NCBI RefSeq assembly: GCF_002632465.1
Contig: NZ_NIBS01000002.1
Span: 1 to 64,000 of the forward strand
Direction: 5' to 3'
Origin: Xenorhabdus budapestensis
GTDB taxonomy: Bacteria > Pseudomonadota > Gammaproteobacteria > Enterobacterales > Enterobacteriaceae
Length of the DNA stretch: 64,000 bases
Shown here: positions 26,986 through 36,919 of the stretch, piece after piece
How positions within the stretch are numbered: the stretch's first letter is position 1
How the letters are laid out: every line of letters starts with the position of its first letter
Notes under the pieces: model-generated
What the model saw: only the letters and a program-made list of their open reading frames with translations
Told to the model about the DNA's origin: nothing
The model's database searches: none
Program-made: the position numbers and the translations under genes

Positions 26986-27849
26986 ATGATAGAGATCCAA
27001 CTCCCTCAGACTCAGGACAATGAAACTCTGGAACACAGTGTATTTTTCATTTCCGATGGCACAGCAATTACGGCAGAAGTTTTGGGTCATGCTGTATTGT
27101 CCCAATTCCCAATTACTATCACGTCTTATACCTTACCCTTTGTAACCAACAAAATAAGAGCAGAAGAAACCAGGAGCCAGATAAATACCATCTATCAGGC
27201 AACACAAATCAGGCCACTAGTTTTTTATTCCATCATTTCCAGTGAAGTTAAAAATATTATCACCAGCAGTGAAGGTTTTTGCTTGGATATTGTCCAGACT
27301 CTCGTAGCACCATTGCAGCAAGAAATCGGACTGAAACCCAAACCTGAATTACACCGTACTCACGGTTTATCTAAGAAAAATCTGAGTCAATATGATGCCC
27401 GTATCGCAGCCATTGATTATACCCTCGCACACGATGATGGGGTTTCATTACGCAATCTCGATCAGGCTCAGGTGATTATTCTGGGTGTATCCCGCTGTGG
27501 AAAAACACCCACCAGCCTCTATCTTGCCATGCAATTCGGCATTCAAGCCGCAAACTATCCTTTCACCGCTGATGATATGGATAATCTGCAATTGCCTGCC
27601 GATCTAAAACCTTTCCAGCAGAAATTATTCGGATTGACAATAAGCCCGGAAAGGCTGGCTGCTATCCGGGAAGAACGGAGAGAAAATAGTCGTTATGCTT
27701 CATTACGGCAATGTCGGATCGAAATTGCTGAGGTTGAAGCTCTATTCCGCAAAAACAAAATTAATTATTTAAATACCACCAATTATTCTGTCGAAGAAAT
27801 TTCAACCAAAATTATTGACATTATGGGATTGAAACGGCGCATGTTCTGA
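26986..27849 (+). CDS. ppsR: PpsR: PEP synthase regulatory protein (kinase/pyrophosphorylase)
   Basis: Switches PEP synthase off by ADP-dependent phosphorylation of a threonine next to the catalytic His and on again by phosphate-dependent removal. The DUF299 family signature is visible: [22 protein letters not shown] at the N-terminus and the P-loop-like [17 protein letters not shown] near residue 160. It has 287 residues against about 277 in E. coli. The ppsA target segment GRTCHAA, with the Thr, is intact. Confidence 0.95.
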   Translation: MIEIQLPQTQDNETLEHSVFFISDGTAITAEVLGHAVLSQFPITITSYTLPFVTNKIRAEETRSQINTIYQATQIRPLVFYSIISSEVKNIITSSEGFCLDIVQTLVAPLQQEIGLKPKPELHRTHGLSKKNLSQYDARIAAIDYTLAHDDGVSLRNLDQAQVIILGVSRCGKTPTSLYLAMQFGIQAANYPFTADDMDNLQLPADLKPFQQKLFGLTISPERLAAIREERRENSRYASLRQCRIEIAEVEALFRKNKINYLNTTNYSVEEISTKIIDIMGLKRRMF

Positions 27850-28011
27850 TCCCGGAAATACCAGCATATCTCAGAACACTATTACAATCTTATACTCGCG
27901 ATTTCTCATATAATTGTAATTATTGTCTGTTGAATTTGCTGGAGGTTGAGTTATTGTAATTTCAATTACGCCAGACTGCGTCCTAAGATGAAGTAGAATT
28001 CGAGAAAGTAT

Positions 28012-29058
28012 ATGCCCAAAACAGATGAGTTAAGAACCCACCCAATTGACAGATTAATAACACCTAAAACACTTTCTGAACAATACCCCATATCAGAAAA
28101 AACATTACAAAATGTGACGGTATCACGCAGACGTATTGAAGCTATTCTGACAGGCAACGATCAACGTTTGCTGGTCATCATTGGCCCCTGTTCTATTCAT
28201 GATGTTGATGCCGCTTTTGATTATGCCTCGCGTCTGCACGTATTACGTGAAAAATATCAGCACAGTCTGGAAATCGTAATGCGAACCTACTTCGAAAAGC
28301 CTCGTACTGTTGTTGGCTGGAAAGGTTTGATTTCAGACCCTATGTTAGATGGCTCCTGTCAGGTCAATAAAGGGATCTCACTCGCCCGTAAGTTATTAAT
28401 TGATATCAATGAATTGGGAATGCCCACCGCCACAGAATTTTTGGATATGGTCATCGGGCAATATATTGCAGATTTAATTAGCTGGGGAGCAATCGGTGCA
28501 AGAACAACAGAAAGCCAAATCCACCGGGAAATGGCTTCCGCATTGTCATGTCCGGTCGGATTTAAAAATGGTACTGACGGCAATATTCATATTGCTATTG
28601 ATGCGATACGAGCATCACGTGCCGGACATATGTTCTTGTCACCAGATAAAGATGGACAGATGACCATCTATCAGACCAGTGGAAATCCTTATGGCCATAT
28701 CATTATGCGTGGCGGGAAAAAACCGAATTACAGTGCTGAAGATATTACAGAAGTTTGTCAGAAATTACGTGAATTCGACTTACCAGAACGCTTGATTGTA
28801 GATTGCAGTCACGGAAACTGTCAGAAAGTTCACCGCCGACAACTGGATATAGCCAGAAATATCAGCCAACAGCTTCAGTCTGGTTCAACGGCTATCGCGG
28901 GTGTTATGGCAGAAAGTTTTTTAGTTGAAGGTTCTCAAAAAATCATGCAGGGAGAACCTCTGACCTACGGGCAATCGATTACTGATCCATGCCTCAGTTG
29001 GCAAGATACTGAACAATTCCTTAATATTCTGGCCGAAGCAGTTGAAAGTCGGTTCTGA
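28012..29058 (+). CDS. aroH: DAHP synthase, tryptophan-sensitive type AroH
   Basis: Condenses phosphoenolpyruvate and erythrose 4-phosphate in the first shikimate-pathway step. Motifs: IGPCSIHD, MRTYFEKPRTVVGWKG, GAIGARTTESQIHRE, and DCSHGNCQK. At 348 residues it has the E. coli AroH length and lies beside ppsR as in E. coli, which favours the Trp-sensitive isozyme over AroF or AroG. I could not identify a TrpR operator with confidence in the 160 bases upstream. Confidence 0.9.
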   Translation: MPKTDELRTHPIDRLITPKTLSEQYPISEKTLQNVTVSRRRIEAILTGNDQRLLVIIGPCSIHDVDAAFDYASRLHVLREKYQHSLEIVMRTYFEKPRTVVGWKGLISDPMLDGSCQVNKGISLARKLLIDINELGMPTATEFLDMVIGQYIADLISWGAIGARTTESQIHREMASALSCPVGFKNGTDGNIHIAIDAIRASRAGHMFLSPDKDGQMTIYQTSGNPYGHIIMRGGKKPNYSAEDITEVCQKLREFDLPERLIVDCSHGNCQKVHRRQLDIARNISQQLQSGSTAIAGVMAESFLVEGSQKIMQGEPLTYGQSITDPCLSWQDTEQFLNILAEAVESRF

Positions 29059-29191
29059 ATATCGTTTTTACTGGCTTCTGTTCACGATGAGAGTAGGAGC
29101 CAGCCCCCTTTTGAAAAATCATACAAAACCAATCTATTGAGTCAGTTATACCTACATAAAAAAATAGCTTGAAGTTAATCAAATCAGAAAC

Positions 29192-29210
29192 GATAATTAT
29201 TCTCAATATT
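29192..29210 (+). promoter_or_regulatory. Fur box at the hemR promoter
   Basis: GATAATTATTCTCAATATT matches the 19-base Fur consensus GATAATGATAATCATTATC at 14 positions and runs into a perfect TATAAT at 29210-29215. The haem operon should therefore be repressed when iron is plentiful. Confidence 0.7.
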
Positions 29211-29215
29211 ATAAT

Positions 29216-29459
29216 AATTATTGTTCATATTGGTTATGAAAAAATTAACTGATTGCCTGTGTTACCACATCAATCCTTTGCAACAACAGATCCTTCTTGC
29301 GTTACATCGTGATTCTACACAAACCGATAACTTTACTCTGACTTAATAACAATTCAGAGAATTCACCGGGATGCATCTCATGGTGATTAAAACGATATAT
29401 GAGTGTTTCAAAACCATTCATGTGCTTTAAAACACAGCAAAATTATGGAGATAACCTAT
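29216..29459 (+). other. hemR leader, no supported gene
   Basis: About 240 bases separate the promoter from hemR. A 36-codon frame from ATG 29236 lacks a ribosome-binding site and does not resemble HemP/YdiE, which precedes haem receptors in some enterics. The leader has no strong hairpin that I can see. Confidence 0.35.
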
Positions 29460-31502
29460 ATGACCCGAATTCAACCACCAAACCTAAAATTGTCTGCATT
29501 AAGTATTGTCATTCTGACAGGGTTGTCTTCTGCTCACGCAGTAACCATCCCAACTGATAAAACAGCCCCAGCAGAAAAAAGTAAACCTCATAAAGATACG
29601 CTGACAGTTTATGCCACAGGGAATCAGCGCGACAGTTTTGAAGCACCTATGATAGTAACAGTTATTGAAGGTAACTCAGCCAGCAGTAAAGTTGCAGGCA
29701 ATGCAAATGACTTGCTGAGCAAGATCCCCGGGATTAATACTGCGGATTACGGGCGTGCTAACGGGCAAGATATCAGTATGCGTGGTTACTCTCAAAAAGG
29801 TGTTTTAATGCTGGTTGATGGTGTTCGTCAAGGTACTGATACCGGGCACATTAATGGTATTTTCCTTGATCCCTCACTGATTAAACAAGTTGAAGTTGTC
29901 CGAGGCCCATCTGCCCTACTCTATGGCAGTAGCGCATTAGGTGGAGTTATTGCCTATCAGACGGTTGATGCAGCAGATCTCTTACAGGCAGGGCAAAATA
30001 GCGGTTTTCGTGTTTTTAGTCGTGCCGGAACTGGGGATCACAGTTGGGGATTCGGCGGAGCCGCATTTGGTAAAACCGATAATCTTGATGGTCTATTTAG
30101 TTTCAGCACCCGTGATGTTGGCAATATTCGTTATGGCGGCGGGGTAAAAGGCCAGAATGATGAAATTATCGGCAATGTACTGACCAAAGGGACATGGCAA
30201 ATTGATGACAGCCAATCAATTGGTGGCGAACTTCGTTATTATCGCAATAAGGCCAATGAGCCACTGAACCCACAATCTGTCAAAACAGCAGATAAAACAG
30301 AACAGGCTGATCGCACCACAACACAACGTGATGCGCAACTGACTTACAAGTTGAATCCGGCAGAATATAACTGGTTAAATTTCAGAACAGATATTTACTA
30401 TTCCAACATTAGTATTGATGCTAAGAGTGAGAAAAATGGTTTTGAAGGCCGTAAACAGGAAACTTACGGTATAAAATTGGAAAACCGTTCGCACTTGAAT
30501 GCTAACTCCTTTGCTGCACATCAATTTACTTATGGTAGCGAAATATATAAACAGAAACAAAAACCAAGCAGCAATTATATAAATGGATTTCCGAATGCGG
30601 ACATCCGTTTTGCATCTGGTTGGTTGCAAGATGAGATAACCATTCGTGACTTACCAATTTCATTTATCATCGGTACACGTTACGACAATTACAAAGCATC
30701 AAATGATAAATATAAAGATATCAATGCCGATAAATGGTCATCAAAAGGTGCTATCAGTATCACCCCAACAGATTGGTCAATGCTGTTTGCTTCTTACTCT
30801 CAGGCATTCCGTTCACCGACAATGGGAGAGATGTATAACGATTCCAAACATTTTCCAAATAATTACTGGAAACCTAATCCTAACTTACGCCCTGAAAGCA
30901 ATGAAACTCTGGAATATGGCTTCGGGTTACGTTTCGATGAACTGTTTACCAACAATGATGGCCTGAAATTCAAAGCCAGCTATTTTGATACCAAAGCAAA
31001 AGACTATATCACCACTTCCGTAGAGTTTAGGAAAGGATTTACGACTTCCCTGAATATCCCCAAAGCAAAAATTTGGGGTTGGGATGTATCGATGACATAT
31101 AACACTGATTGGTTCTCGTGGGATCTGGCTTACAACCGCACTACAGGCAGAAATGAACAAACTGGCAAAACTATTGATGCCCTCAGCCCTGATACGGTGA
31201 CCAGCACACTAGATATTCCTCTTTCCAGTAGCGGTTTTTCTATTGGTTGGATCGGTAAGTTTACTCAACGTACCCAGTTCAAAGGCATTAATGGTAACAA
31301 AAATGAACGTGGACAAAAAGTTACCCAATATGCAGGCTATGGCGTCAATGATTTTTACATCAGTTACCACGGTGAAGACCAGCTAAAAGGTGTAACGACC
31401 TCTGTCGTACTCGGCAACGCTTTCGACAAGCAATATTACTCATCACTGGGTGCACCGCAGAGTGGCCGTAATGCCAAACTGTTTGTCAGCTATCAGTGGT
31501 AA
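29460..31502 (+). CDS. hemR: TonB-dependent outer-membrane haem receptor HemR
   Basis: Binds haem or haemoproteins outside the cell and moves haem to the periplasm with TonB energy. A signal peptide (LKLSALSIVILTGLSSAHA) is followed by a TonB box (DTLTVYA), a plug domain (GINTADYGRANGQDISMRGY, VEVVRGPSALLYGSSALGG), and a 22-strand barrel ending in aromatic FVSYQW. The haem-receptor FRAP/NPNL-type segment reads YSQAFRSPTMGEMY...NPNLRPESNETLE. ATG 29460 is chosen for its GGAG site; the frame opens earlier. It heads a Fur-regulated operon. Confidence 0.92.
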   Translation: MTRIQPPNLKLSALSIVILTGLSSAHAVTIPTDKTAPAEKSKPHKDTLTVYATGNQRDSFEAPMIVTVIEGNSASSKVAGNANDLLSKIPGINTADYGRANGQDISMRGYSQKGVLMLVDGVRQGTDTGHINGIFLDPSLIKQVEVVRGPSALLYGSSALGGVIAYQTVDAADLLQAGQNSGFRVFSRAGTGDHSWGFGGAAFGKTDNLDGLFSFSTRDVGNIRYGGGVKGQNDEIIGNVLTKGTWQIDDSQSIGGELRYYRNKANEPLNPQSVKTADKTEQADRTTTQRDAQLTYKLNPAEYNWLNFRTDIYYSNISIDAKSEKNGFEGRKQETYGIKLENRSHLNANSFAAHQFTYGSEIYKQKQKPSSNYINGFPNADIRFASGWLQDEITIRDLPISFIIGTRYDNYKASNDKYKDINADKWSSKGAISITPTDWSMLFASYSQAFRSPTMGEMYNDSKHFPNNYWKPNPNLRPESNETLEYGFGLRFDELFTNNDGLKFKASYFDTKAKDYITTSVEFRKGFTTSLNIPKAKIWGWDVSMTYNTDWFSWDLAYNRTTGRNEQTGKTIDALSPDTVTSTLDIPLSSSGFSIGWIGKFTQRTQFKGINGNKNERGQKVTQYAGYGVNDFYISYHGEDQLKGVTTSVVLGNAFDKQYYSSLGAPQSGRNAKLFVSYQW

Positions 31503-31559
31503 AGAATAACAACACTAATTCTTAACCTTTAACGCAGTTTTTTTAAGGAGCTAGTATCT

Positions 31560-32633
31560 GTGAATCAGTCACTTTATGAACGTTACCTACAGGCAAAAGC
31601 GGATAATAAAGCTAAATATGCACGCGACTTAGCCGCTTATCTTAATATCAGTGAAGGAGAATTACTGCACAGTCGTGTCGGTATCGACGCAAAACGTTTG
31701 AACGTTGATGCTCCTACCCTGCTACAAGAACTGGCAACAGTCGGTGAAACCAAGGCCATTACCCGCAATGACTTTGCTGTTCATGAACAGGTTGGCCGTT
31801 ACGAAAACACGAAGTTCAGCCAGCATGTTGGTCTGATCCTAAACCCGCGTGAACTAGATTTACGTATGTTCTTTGAGCATTGGAACAGTGTTTTTTCTCT
31901 GGTAGAACCTGCGAAAAATGGTATGCGTCACAGCATCCAGTTCTTTGATCGTCAAGGCGATGCTTTGCATAAAGTGTATACAACCGCAAATACTGATATG
32001 GCTGCATGGGAAGCCCTGATTGAAAAATATCAGACAGATGAAAACCCAGTGCTGGAAGTGAAACCTGAAGAAGTCTCTGAATATGCAAAAGTGACTGAAG
32101 AGCTGAAAACACAATTGGATGAAGAGTGGCGTGCAATGACCGACGTTCACCAGTTCTTCATCATGATGAAACGTCATAATCTGAATCGTCAGCAGATTTT
32201 CAATGCTGTTAAAGATGATTTGGCTTACCGTGTAGAGAATTCTGCCCTGACTCAGATCCTTGAAGTTGCACACAAAGACCAAAATGAAATTATGATCTTC
32301 GTCGGAAATCGCGGTTGTATCCAGATCTTTACTGGTAAACTTGAGCGTCTGATGCCATATCAGGAAGAAAACTCTTCCCAGAAATGGGCTAATATTTTTA
32401 ATCGTAACTTCACGTTGCACCTGATTGAAAGTGCTATTGCTGAAAGCTGGATCACACGCAAGCCAACAACAGATGGTTTCGTCACCAGCCTTGAGTTGTT
32501 CGATGCGGATGGTAACCAAATCGCCCAACTGTATGGTCAGCGTACCGAAGGTACTCCTGAGCAAACACAATGGCGTGAACAAATTGCCGCACTACCTAAA
32601 CTGCAACCAGAAAAGGAAACTTGTGTAGCATGA
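31560..32633 (+). CDS. hemS: Haemin degrading/trafficking factor HemS
   Basis: A cytoplasmic haem-binding protein that accepts incoming haem and may break it down to release iron. The 357 residues are two similar halves (GLILNPRELDLRMFFEHW in the first; KWANIFNRNFTLHLIESAI in the second), as in Yersinia HemS. It starts at GTG 31560 behind AAGGAG. It lies between the receptor gene and the transporter genes and overlaps hmuT by four bases. Confidence 0.92.
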   Translation: MNQSLYERYLQAKADNKAKYARDLAAYLNISEGELLHSRVGIDAKRLNVDAPTLLQELATVGETKAITRNDFAVHEQVGRYENTKFSQHVGLILNPRELDLRMFFEHWNSVFSLVEPAKNGMRHSIQFFDRQGDALHKVYTTANTDMAAWEALIEKYQTDENPVLEVKPEEVSEYAKVTEELKTQLDEEWRAMTDVHQFFIMMKRHNLNRQQIFNAVKDDLAYRVENSALTQILEVAHKDQNEIMIFVGNRGCIQIFTGKLERLMPYQEENSSQKWANIFNRNFTLHLIESAIAESWITRKPTTDGFVTSLELFDADGNQIAQLYGQRTEGTPEQTQWREQIAALPKLQPEKETCVA

Positions 32634-33448
32634 AAAAGTGGCTTCTAACCTTTATGCTTACCATCTCCTCCAGTGCGTTCTCCGCTGAACGTATTGTCAC
32701 AATTGGCGGTGATGTGTCTGAAATCGTTTTTGCACTTGGCGAAGGACAGCATGTTGTTGCCAGGGATAGTACCAGTCAGAACCCTAAAGAAATACTTTCA
32801 TTGCCAGATGTGGGGTATATGCGAATGCTGAATTCAGAAGGGATTTTGTCTATGCGCCCGTCACTGATGCTCACTAGTGAATTGGCCCAACCTTCTCTGG
32901 CACTCAAGCAAGTCGAAGATTCCGGTGTAAAAGTTATTAAAGTGACCAGCAAAGCCTCGTTAGAAGCCGTTCCTGAAAAAATCAAGACCGTCGCCAAGGC
33001 GGTCAATCAGGAAAAACGTGGTGAAGAGCTAATCACTCAATATCAACAACAATTGGCTGCAATCACCACGTCAAACATTCCCACAAAAGTGATGTTTGTT
33101 ATGAGTCACGGAGGGATTATGCCAATGGCAGCCGGCCAACAAACCGCTGCGGATAAGATTATTCATGCCATTGGTGCCAAAAATGCCATGCAGGGATTTA
33201 AAGGATACCGCCCTTTATCTCAGGAAGGTGTTATCGCCAGCCAGCCTGATTTGCTGCTGGTCAGCACCGAGGGACTGAAAACGCTGGGTGGTGTGGATAA
33301 ACTGTGGCAACTTCCGGGCTTGAACTTTACTCCGGCAGGAAAGAAAAAACAGGTTGTCGTTGTGGATGAAATGAGTTTGCTCGGATTCGGTATCCACACC
33401 CCGGAAGTTATGAAACAAGTCCGTGAGGCTGCGGAGAAAGTGCAATGA
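32630..33448 (+). CDS. hmuT: Periplasmic haemin-binding protein HmuT
   Basis: Carries haem across the periplasm to HmuUV. A signal peptide (KKWLLTFMLTISSSAFS) precedes a class III binding-protein fold with RIVTIGGDVSEIVFALGEG, a probable haem-ligand Tyr in DVGYMRML, and PLSQEGVIASQPDLLLVS. It has 272 residues. ATG 32630 overlaps the hemS TGA (ATGA); an upstream TTG in the frame is not needed. The end overlaps hmuU by four bases. Confidence 0.92.
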   Translation: MKKWLLTFMLTISSSAFSAERIVTIGGDVSEIVFALGEGQHVVARDSTSQNPKEILSLPDVGYMRMLNSEGILSMRPSLMLTSELAQPSLALKQVEDSGVKVIKVTSKASLEAVPEKIKTVAKAVNQEKRGEELITQYQQQLAAITTSNIPTKVMFVMSHGGIMPMAAGQQTAADKIIHAIGAKNAMQGFKGYRPLSQEGVIASQPDLLLVSTEGLKTLGGVDKLWQLPGLNFTPAGKKKQVVVVDEMSLLGFGIHTPEVMKQVREAAEKVQ

Positions 33449-34473
33449 GTCGTACCCAATCCCCCAGCTTTGGTTTGATGTTACTGGGCGTATTGCTATT
33501 TATTCTGGTAATCAGTTCAGCCAATATGGGGGCATTGCCTCTTTCTTTTAAAACGCTGTGGGAATCCTCTTTGGATGACCCACAGTGGCAAATCTGGTTA
33601 AATATCCGGCTACCACGTATTCTATTGGCGATTCTGATTGGCGGTGCGCTGGCTGTTTCCGGTGCCATAATGCAGGGATTATTTCGTAATCCTCTTGCTG
33701 ATCCCGGATTATTAGGGATCAGCAGTGGTGCAGCACTGACTGTGGCAATAATCATTGTTGTGCCCACCTTTTTGCCTTTCTCTTTACCAGGCAATATGTT
33801 ACCTGAAAGTATTGCGTTATACGGTCATGTTGTTGCAGCTTTTGGTGGTAGTTTATTAGTCTCATTGCTGATCTTTTCGTTAAATAAATATAGCCACGGC
33901 AATTTATCGAAATTGCTGCTTGCAGGTATCGCCATTAATGCACTGTGCATGTCATTTATCGGTGTATTGAGCTATATCAGTAATGACCAGCAATTACGTC
34001 AATTTACCATTTGGATGATGGGTTCACTAAGCCAGATTGAATGGCCGACACTAGTTATTGCCGCTTCTATTATTATTCCTGTCAGCCTGTTAGCACTCAG
34101 TCAGTCTCGAAAACTCAATCTACTACAATTGGGTGATGAAGAAGCCCACTATTTAGGCATTAATGTCCAACAAACTAAGTTTCAATTACTACTGCTTAGT
34201 GCCTTGCTGATTGGCTGTGCGGTCGCGTTGAGTGGTGTTATCGGTTTTATTGGTCTGGTTATTCCCCACCTTGCCAGATTGCGGTTTGGTGGTGATCATT
34301 CCTGGTTACTACCAATATCAGCAATGGGTGGTGCATGTCTTTTGTTAACTGCGGATACATTAGCCAGAACGTTAGTTGCTCCCGCCGAAATGCCGGTCGG
34401 TCTTATTACCGGTTTAATTGGTGCCCCTTATTTCTTAGGGTTAATCCTTAAACCATCAAAAGGCCGTTTGTAA
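33445..34473 (+). CDS. hmuU: Haemin ABC transporter permease HmuU
   Basis: Inner-membrane channel of the haem importer, of the FecCD/BtuC family, with about ten helices. Family landmarks are [31 protein letters not shown], and the C-terminal [14 protein letters not shown] that contacts the ATPase. It has 342 residues. Coupled by ATGA to hmuT and directly followed by hmuV. Confidence 0.94.
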   Translation: MSRTQSPSFGLMLLGVLLFILVISSANMGALPLSFKTLWESSLDDPQWQIWLNIRLPRILLAILIGGALAVSGAIMQGLFRNPLADPGLLGISSGAALTVAIIIVVPTFLPFSLPGNMLPESIALYGHVVAAFGGSLLVSLLIFSLNKYSHGNLSKLLLAGIAINALCMSFIGVLSYISNDQQLRQFTIWMMGSLSQIEWPTLVIAASIIIPVSLLALSQSRKLNLLQLGDEEAHYLGINVQQTKFQLLLLSALLIGCAVALSGVIGFIGLVIPHLARLRFGGDHSWLLPISAMGGACLLLTADTLARTLVAPAEMPVGLITGLIGAPYFLGLILKPSKGRL

Positions 34474-34484
34474 TGGAGCCGATA

Positions 34485-35267
34485 ATGTCAAAAAGTTTAC
34501 TTGAAGCCAAAAATCTGAACTACTTCATTGGGCAGCGCCAAATCATCAAAGAGGTTTCGCTCTCTATCCATCAAGGAGAGGTTGTTGCAATTATTGGTCC
34601 CAATGGCGCAGGCAAATCCACGCTATTACGGCTGTTAACAGGTTATGTTTTACCAAACAGTGGCGAATGCCTGTTACAAGGAATCCCCTTACCCCAATGG
34701 CCAACCCAAAAACTTGCCCGGATCCGTGCAGTAATGCGGCAATACAGTTCGCTTTATTTTCCTTTCAGCGTGGAAGAAATTATTGCAATGGGGCGAGTCC
34801 CCCATGAAAACGCTCATAAGAAAATCGCGATTGATGATGCAATTGCCTTAACAAAGTGTGAAAAACTGAGGTATCGGAATTATCAGCAACTCTCTGGCGG
34901 AGAACAGCAACGTGTTCAATTGGCAAGGACTCTGGCTCAACTCTGGCATCCAGAGCCAACAAAGTCCTGTCTGTTTTTGGATGAACCAACTTCAGCATTG
35001 GATCTTTACCACCAACAGCATACATTGCGACTCGTTCATAACCTGACCCGTCAACGCCCTCTTGCTGTCTGCTGTGTATTGCACGATCTAAATCTGGCTG
35101 CACTCTATGCGGATAAAATTATCCTATTACATCAAGGAAAGTTAGTCGCATCCGGCACACCACAGGATGTCCTGCGGGATGATATCCTTAAACAATGGTA
35201 TCGGGCTGATTTAGGCGTAACCCAGCATCCCGAAACTTACCAACCACAAGTTTACCTCCGGCAATAA
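34485..35267 (+). CDS. hmuV: Haemin ABC transporter ATP-binding protein HmuV
   Basis: Hydrolyses ATP to power haem import through HmuU. Walker A is [11 protein letters not shown], the signature is [13 protein letters not shown], Walker B is [12 protein letters not shown], and the switch His lies in [12 protein letters not shown] 34485 is chosen because GGAG sits six bases in front; another ATG four codons upstream overlaps the hmuU stop. It is the last gene of the operon. Confidence 0.94.
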   Translation: MSKSLLEAKNLNYFIGQRQIIKEVSLSIHQGEVVAIIGPNGAGKSTLLRLLTGYVLPNSGECLLQGIPLPQWPTQKLARIRAVMRQYSSLYFPFSVEEIIAMGRVPHENAHKKIAIDDAIALTKCEKLRYRNYQQLSGGEQQRVQLARTLAQLWHPEPTKSCLFLDEPTSALDLYHQQHTLRLVHNLTRQRPLAVCCVLHDLNLAALYADKIILLHQGKLVASGTPQDVLRDDILKQWYRADLGVTQHPETYQPQVYLRQ

Positions 35268-35363
35268 TGGCCATGTCTGAATACCTAAAAAGCTGATGCT
35301 ATATGCTAAGAAAGTTGAATATGACCGTGATCCATCTTTAATCGAAAATCAAGATTAAGCGAA

Positions 35364-35393
35364 TAGGGCATAATTCAAAGAATTATGCCCTTA
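35364..35393 (+). terminator. Terminator of the haem operon
   Basis: AGGGCATAATT and AATTATGCCCT are perfect arms around a short loop, then TTATT. It lies about 100 bases after hmuV. Confidence 0.7.
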
Positions 35394-35551
35394 TTGACTT
35401 ATCCCATTTTGATAAGTCCCTTACTCAAGCGTCCAGTCCTCAACTCTTAGTCCATCCGCTCTATTAAATTTTCTTTTCCCCAATCCAAAAAACCGGGCTT
35501 GAATTTATATGATTCTGAAATAATTATACCCACAATTTACTGAGGTAAAGA

Positions 35552-36184
35552 TTATTTAACGTCAGCCATACGTTGCTGTCGGGCGGCAGGTAAATACCAG
35601 AGTGTAGCAATCAAGCATAAGACATAACCTAACATTTCACAGCCCTCTTCTACCATGTTTTTGACTGTGCGATTAAAGTGCTCATCCATCAATCCTTGCC
35701 ATAGTGCTCCCATACCGAACAAACGGGAAAACACCAGCACACACAATAAACCACAAACCATCATCCCGTAGCTTTGGTGGCGAGTAAAATAAACAAGCCC
35801 AACAAGCGGTTTCTGTCTTTGTGTACAAGCATATACAATGCAAACCACAGCCAAAGGGATCGCGAACCATGACCATGCTCCATGAAAAATTTTATCAAAG
35901 CACGCATCCAATTCTCTAATCAACAAACAACTAAAAAAACCCGCTATCAGGATAAGTGATGCTCTTAGTTTCAGATTGTGTACAGCTTCATGAAACAGCA
36001 AGCTTGCAATTATAAATAGTGAAAGTTCCTGAAAAGTTTCTGTGAGTGAGCCTTCAGATACACGATTGTGTAGGTAATTAACATCTAAAAATAACAATCC
36101 TGTTATTCCAGCTATTACCAGTGCATATAAAATAAAAAAGCACCCAATGCTGAGTGCAATTGTCGATTCTATCTGACTAACCAA
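35552..36184 (-). CDS. Uncharacterised inner-membrane protein, 210 aa
   Basis: I do not recognise the family. Six hydrophobic segments are visible: IALSIGCFFILYALVIAG near the start, ELSLFIIASLLFHEAVH, ASLILIAGFFSCLLI, SWFAIPLAVVCIVYACT, MMVCGLLCVLVFSRLF, and MLGYVLCLIATLWYLP near the end. The loop EHFNRTVKNMVEEGCEMLGY has conserved-looking charged residues before the last helix. A marker of its own transcription is its orientation, opposite to hmuV and the regulator gene that follows. No signal peptide cleavage site. Confidence 0.7.
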   Translation of the reverse strand: MVSQIESTIALSIGCFFILYALVIAGITGLLFLDVNYLHNRVSEGSLTETFQELSLFIIASLLFHEAVHNLKLRASLILIAGFFSCLLIRELDACFDKIFHGAWSWFAIPLAVVCIVYACTQRQKPLVGLVYFTRHQSYGMMVCGLLCVLVFSRLFGMGALWQGLMDEHFNRTVKNMVEEGCEMLGYVLCLIATLWYLPAARQQRMADVK

Positions 36185-36384
36185 TATTTTTTTATACCAT
36201 CCATGCCCTTTAAGAACACTCAGTAATTCAGAAAATAACGATAGTTAATATTCATTGATTCAAAATCGCACATTTTGCATATACGGTATAAAATAAATTC
36301 TTAAAATGAGCCTTTCGATAATATTAATCATTATTTATATATCGGTCTCTTTTAGCACAAGCCCCACTCCAGTGGGAGGTGAAT

Positions 36385-36750
36385 ATGTTAGAAAGTGTTA
36401 TTAACGATATTGTTAAATGGTTAGAAAACCAACTTCAACTGACTGAAAGCATCAAAATAGATGCCATTGCACATAAAAGTGGTTATTCGAAATGGCACTT
36501 ACAGCGGATCTTTAAAGAGCTGAAAGGTTGCACACTTGGTCAATATGTACGTCGGCGCCGGCTCCATGAAGCCGCTAAATCCTTACGTGAAGATGATTTA
36601 CCTATCCTGGATATTGCCCTGCAATATGGTTTTAGTTCTCAGGCTACATTTACCCGGATATTTAAGAAACACTTCAATACAACACCGGCTAAGTTCAGAG
36701 AGAATGGGCAATTACCTGAGCTGAAGGCATTTTTATATTGTGAAGAATAA
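36385..36750 (+). CDS. MarA/SoxS/RamA-type AraC-family regulator
   Basis: A 121-residue protein consisting only of the AraC DNA-binding domain with two helix-turn-helix units: SIKIDAIAHKSGYSKWHLQR, then LPILDIALQYGFSSQATFTR. Length and the sequence FKELKGCTLGQYVRRRRL place it with MarA, SoxS, RamA and PqrA, which activate efflux, porin-control and oxidative-stress genes. ATG 36385 has GGGAGGTGAAT ahead of it. There is no neighbouring MarR or SoxR gene, so control of its level is not evident; I leave the symbol open. Confidence 0.85.
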   Translation: MLESVINDIVKWLENQLQLTESIKIDAIAHKSGYSKWHLQRIFKELKGCTLGQYVRRRRLHEAAKSLREDDLPILDIALQYGFSSQATFTRIFKKHFNTTPAKFRENGQLPELKAFLYCEE

Positions 36751-36862
36751 ATCATTGTGAAAAGTAAGCCATTGGAAAAATAGGTGTTCGAATAATGACA
36801 ACCGATAACTAATCGTCCAATCCCGATTTACAAAATGTGTTTATAGTAAGTGTCCCCCTTTT

Positions 36863-36896
36863 CTGGTCAACGTCCCTGTCGTTGACCATTTTTTAT
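36863..36896 (+). terminator. Rho-independent terminator of the regulator gene
   Basis: TGGTCAACG and CGTTGACCA pair perfectly around TCCCTGT, followed by TTTTTTATTG. Confidence 0.85.
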
Positions 36897-36919
36897 TGTT
36901 AAATCCCCTAAATTATTTT

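Noticed and set aside
29236-29346. 36-codon frame in the hemR leader, considered as hemP/ydiE
   Set aside because: No ribosome-binding site and no resemblance to the HemP C-terminal pattern ending LILTK.
31860-32582. 240-codon minus-strand frame opposite hemS
   Set aside because: Long only because of codon bias on the opposite strand; hemS has clear homology over the whole span.
36241-36384. Possible marbox upstream of the AraC-family gene
   Set aside because: GCAC with partial flanking match near 36267; too few consensus positions to claim self-regulation.
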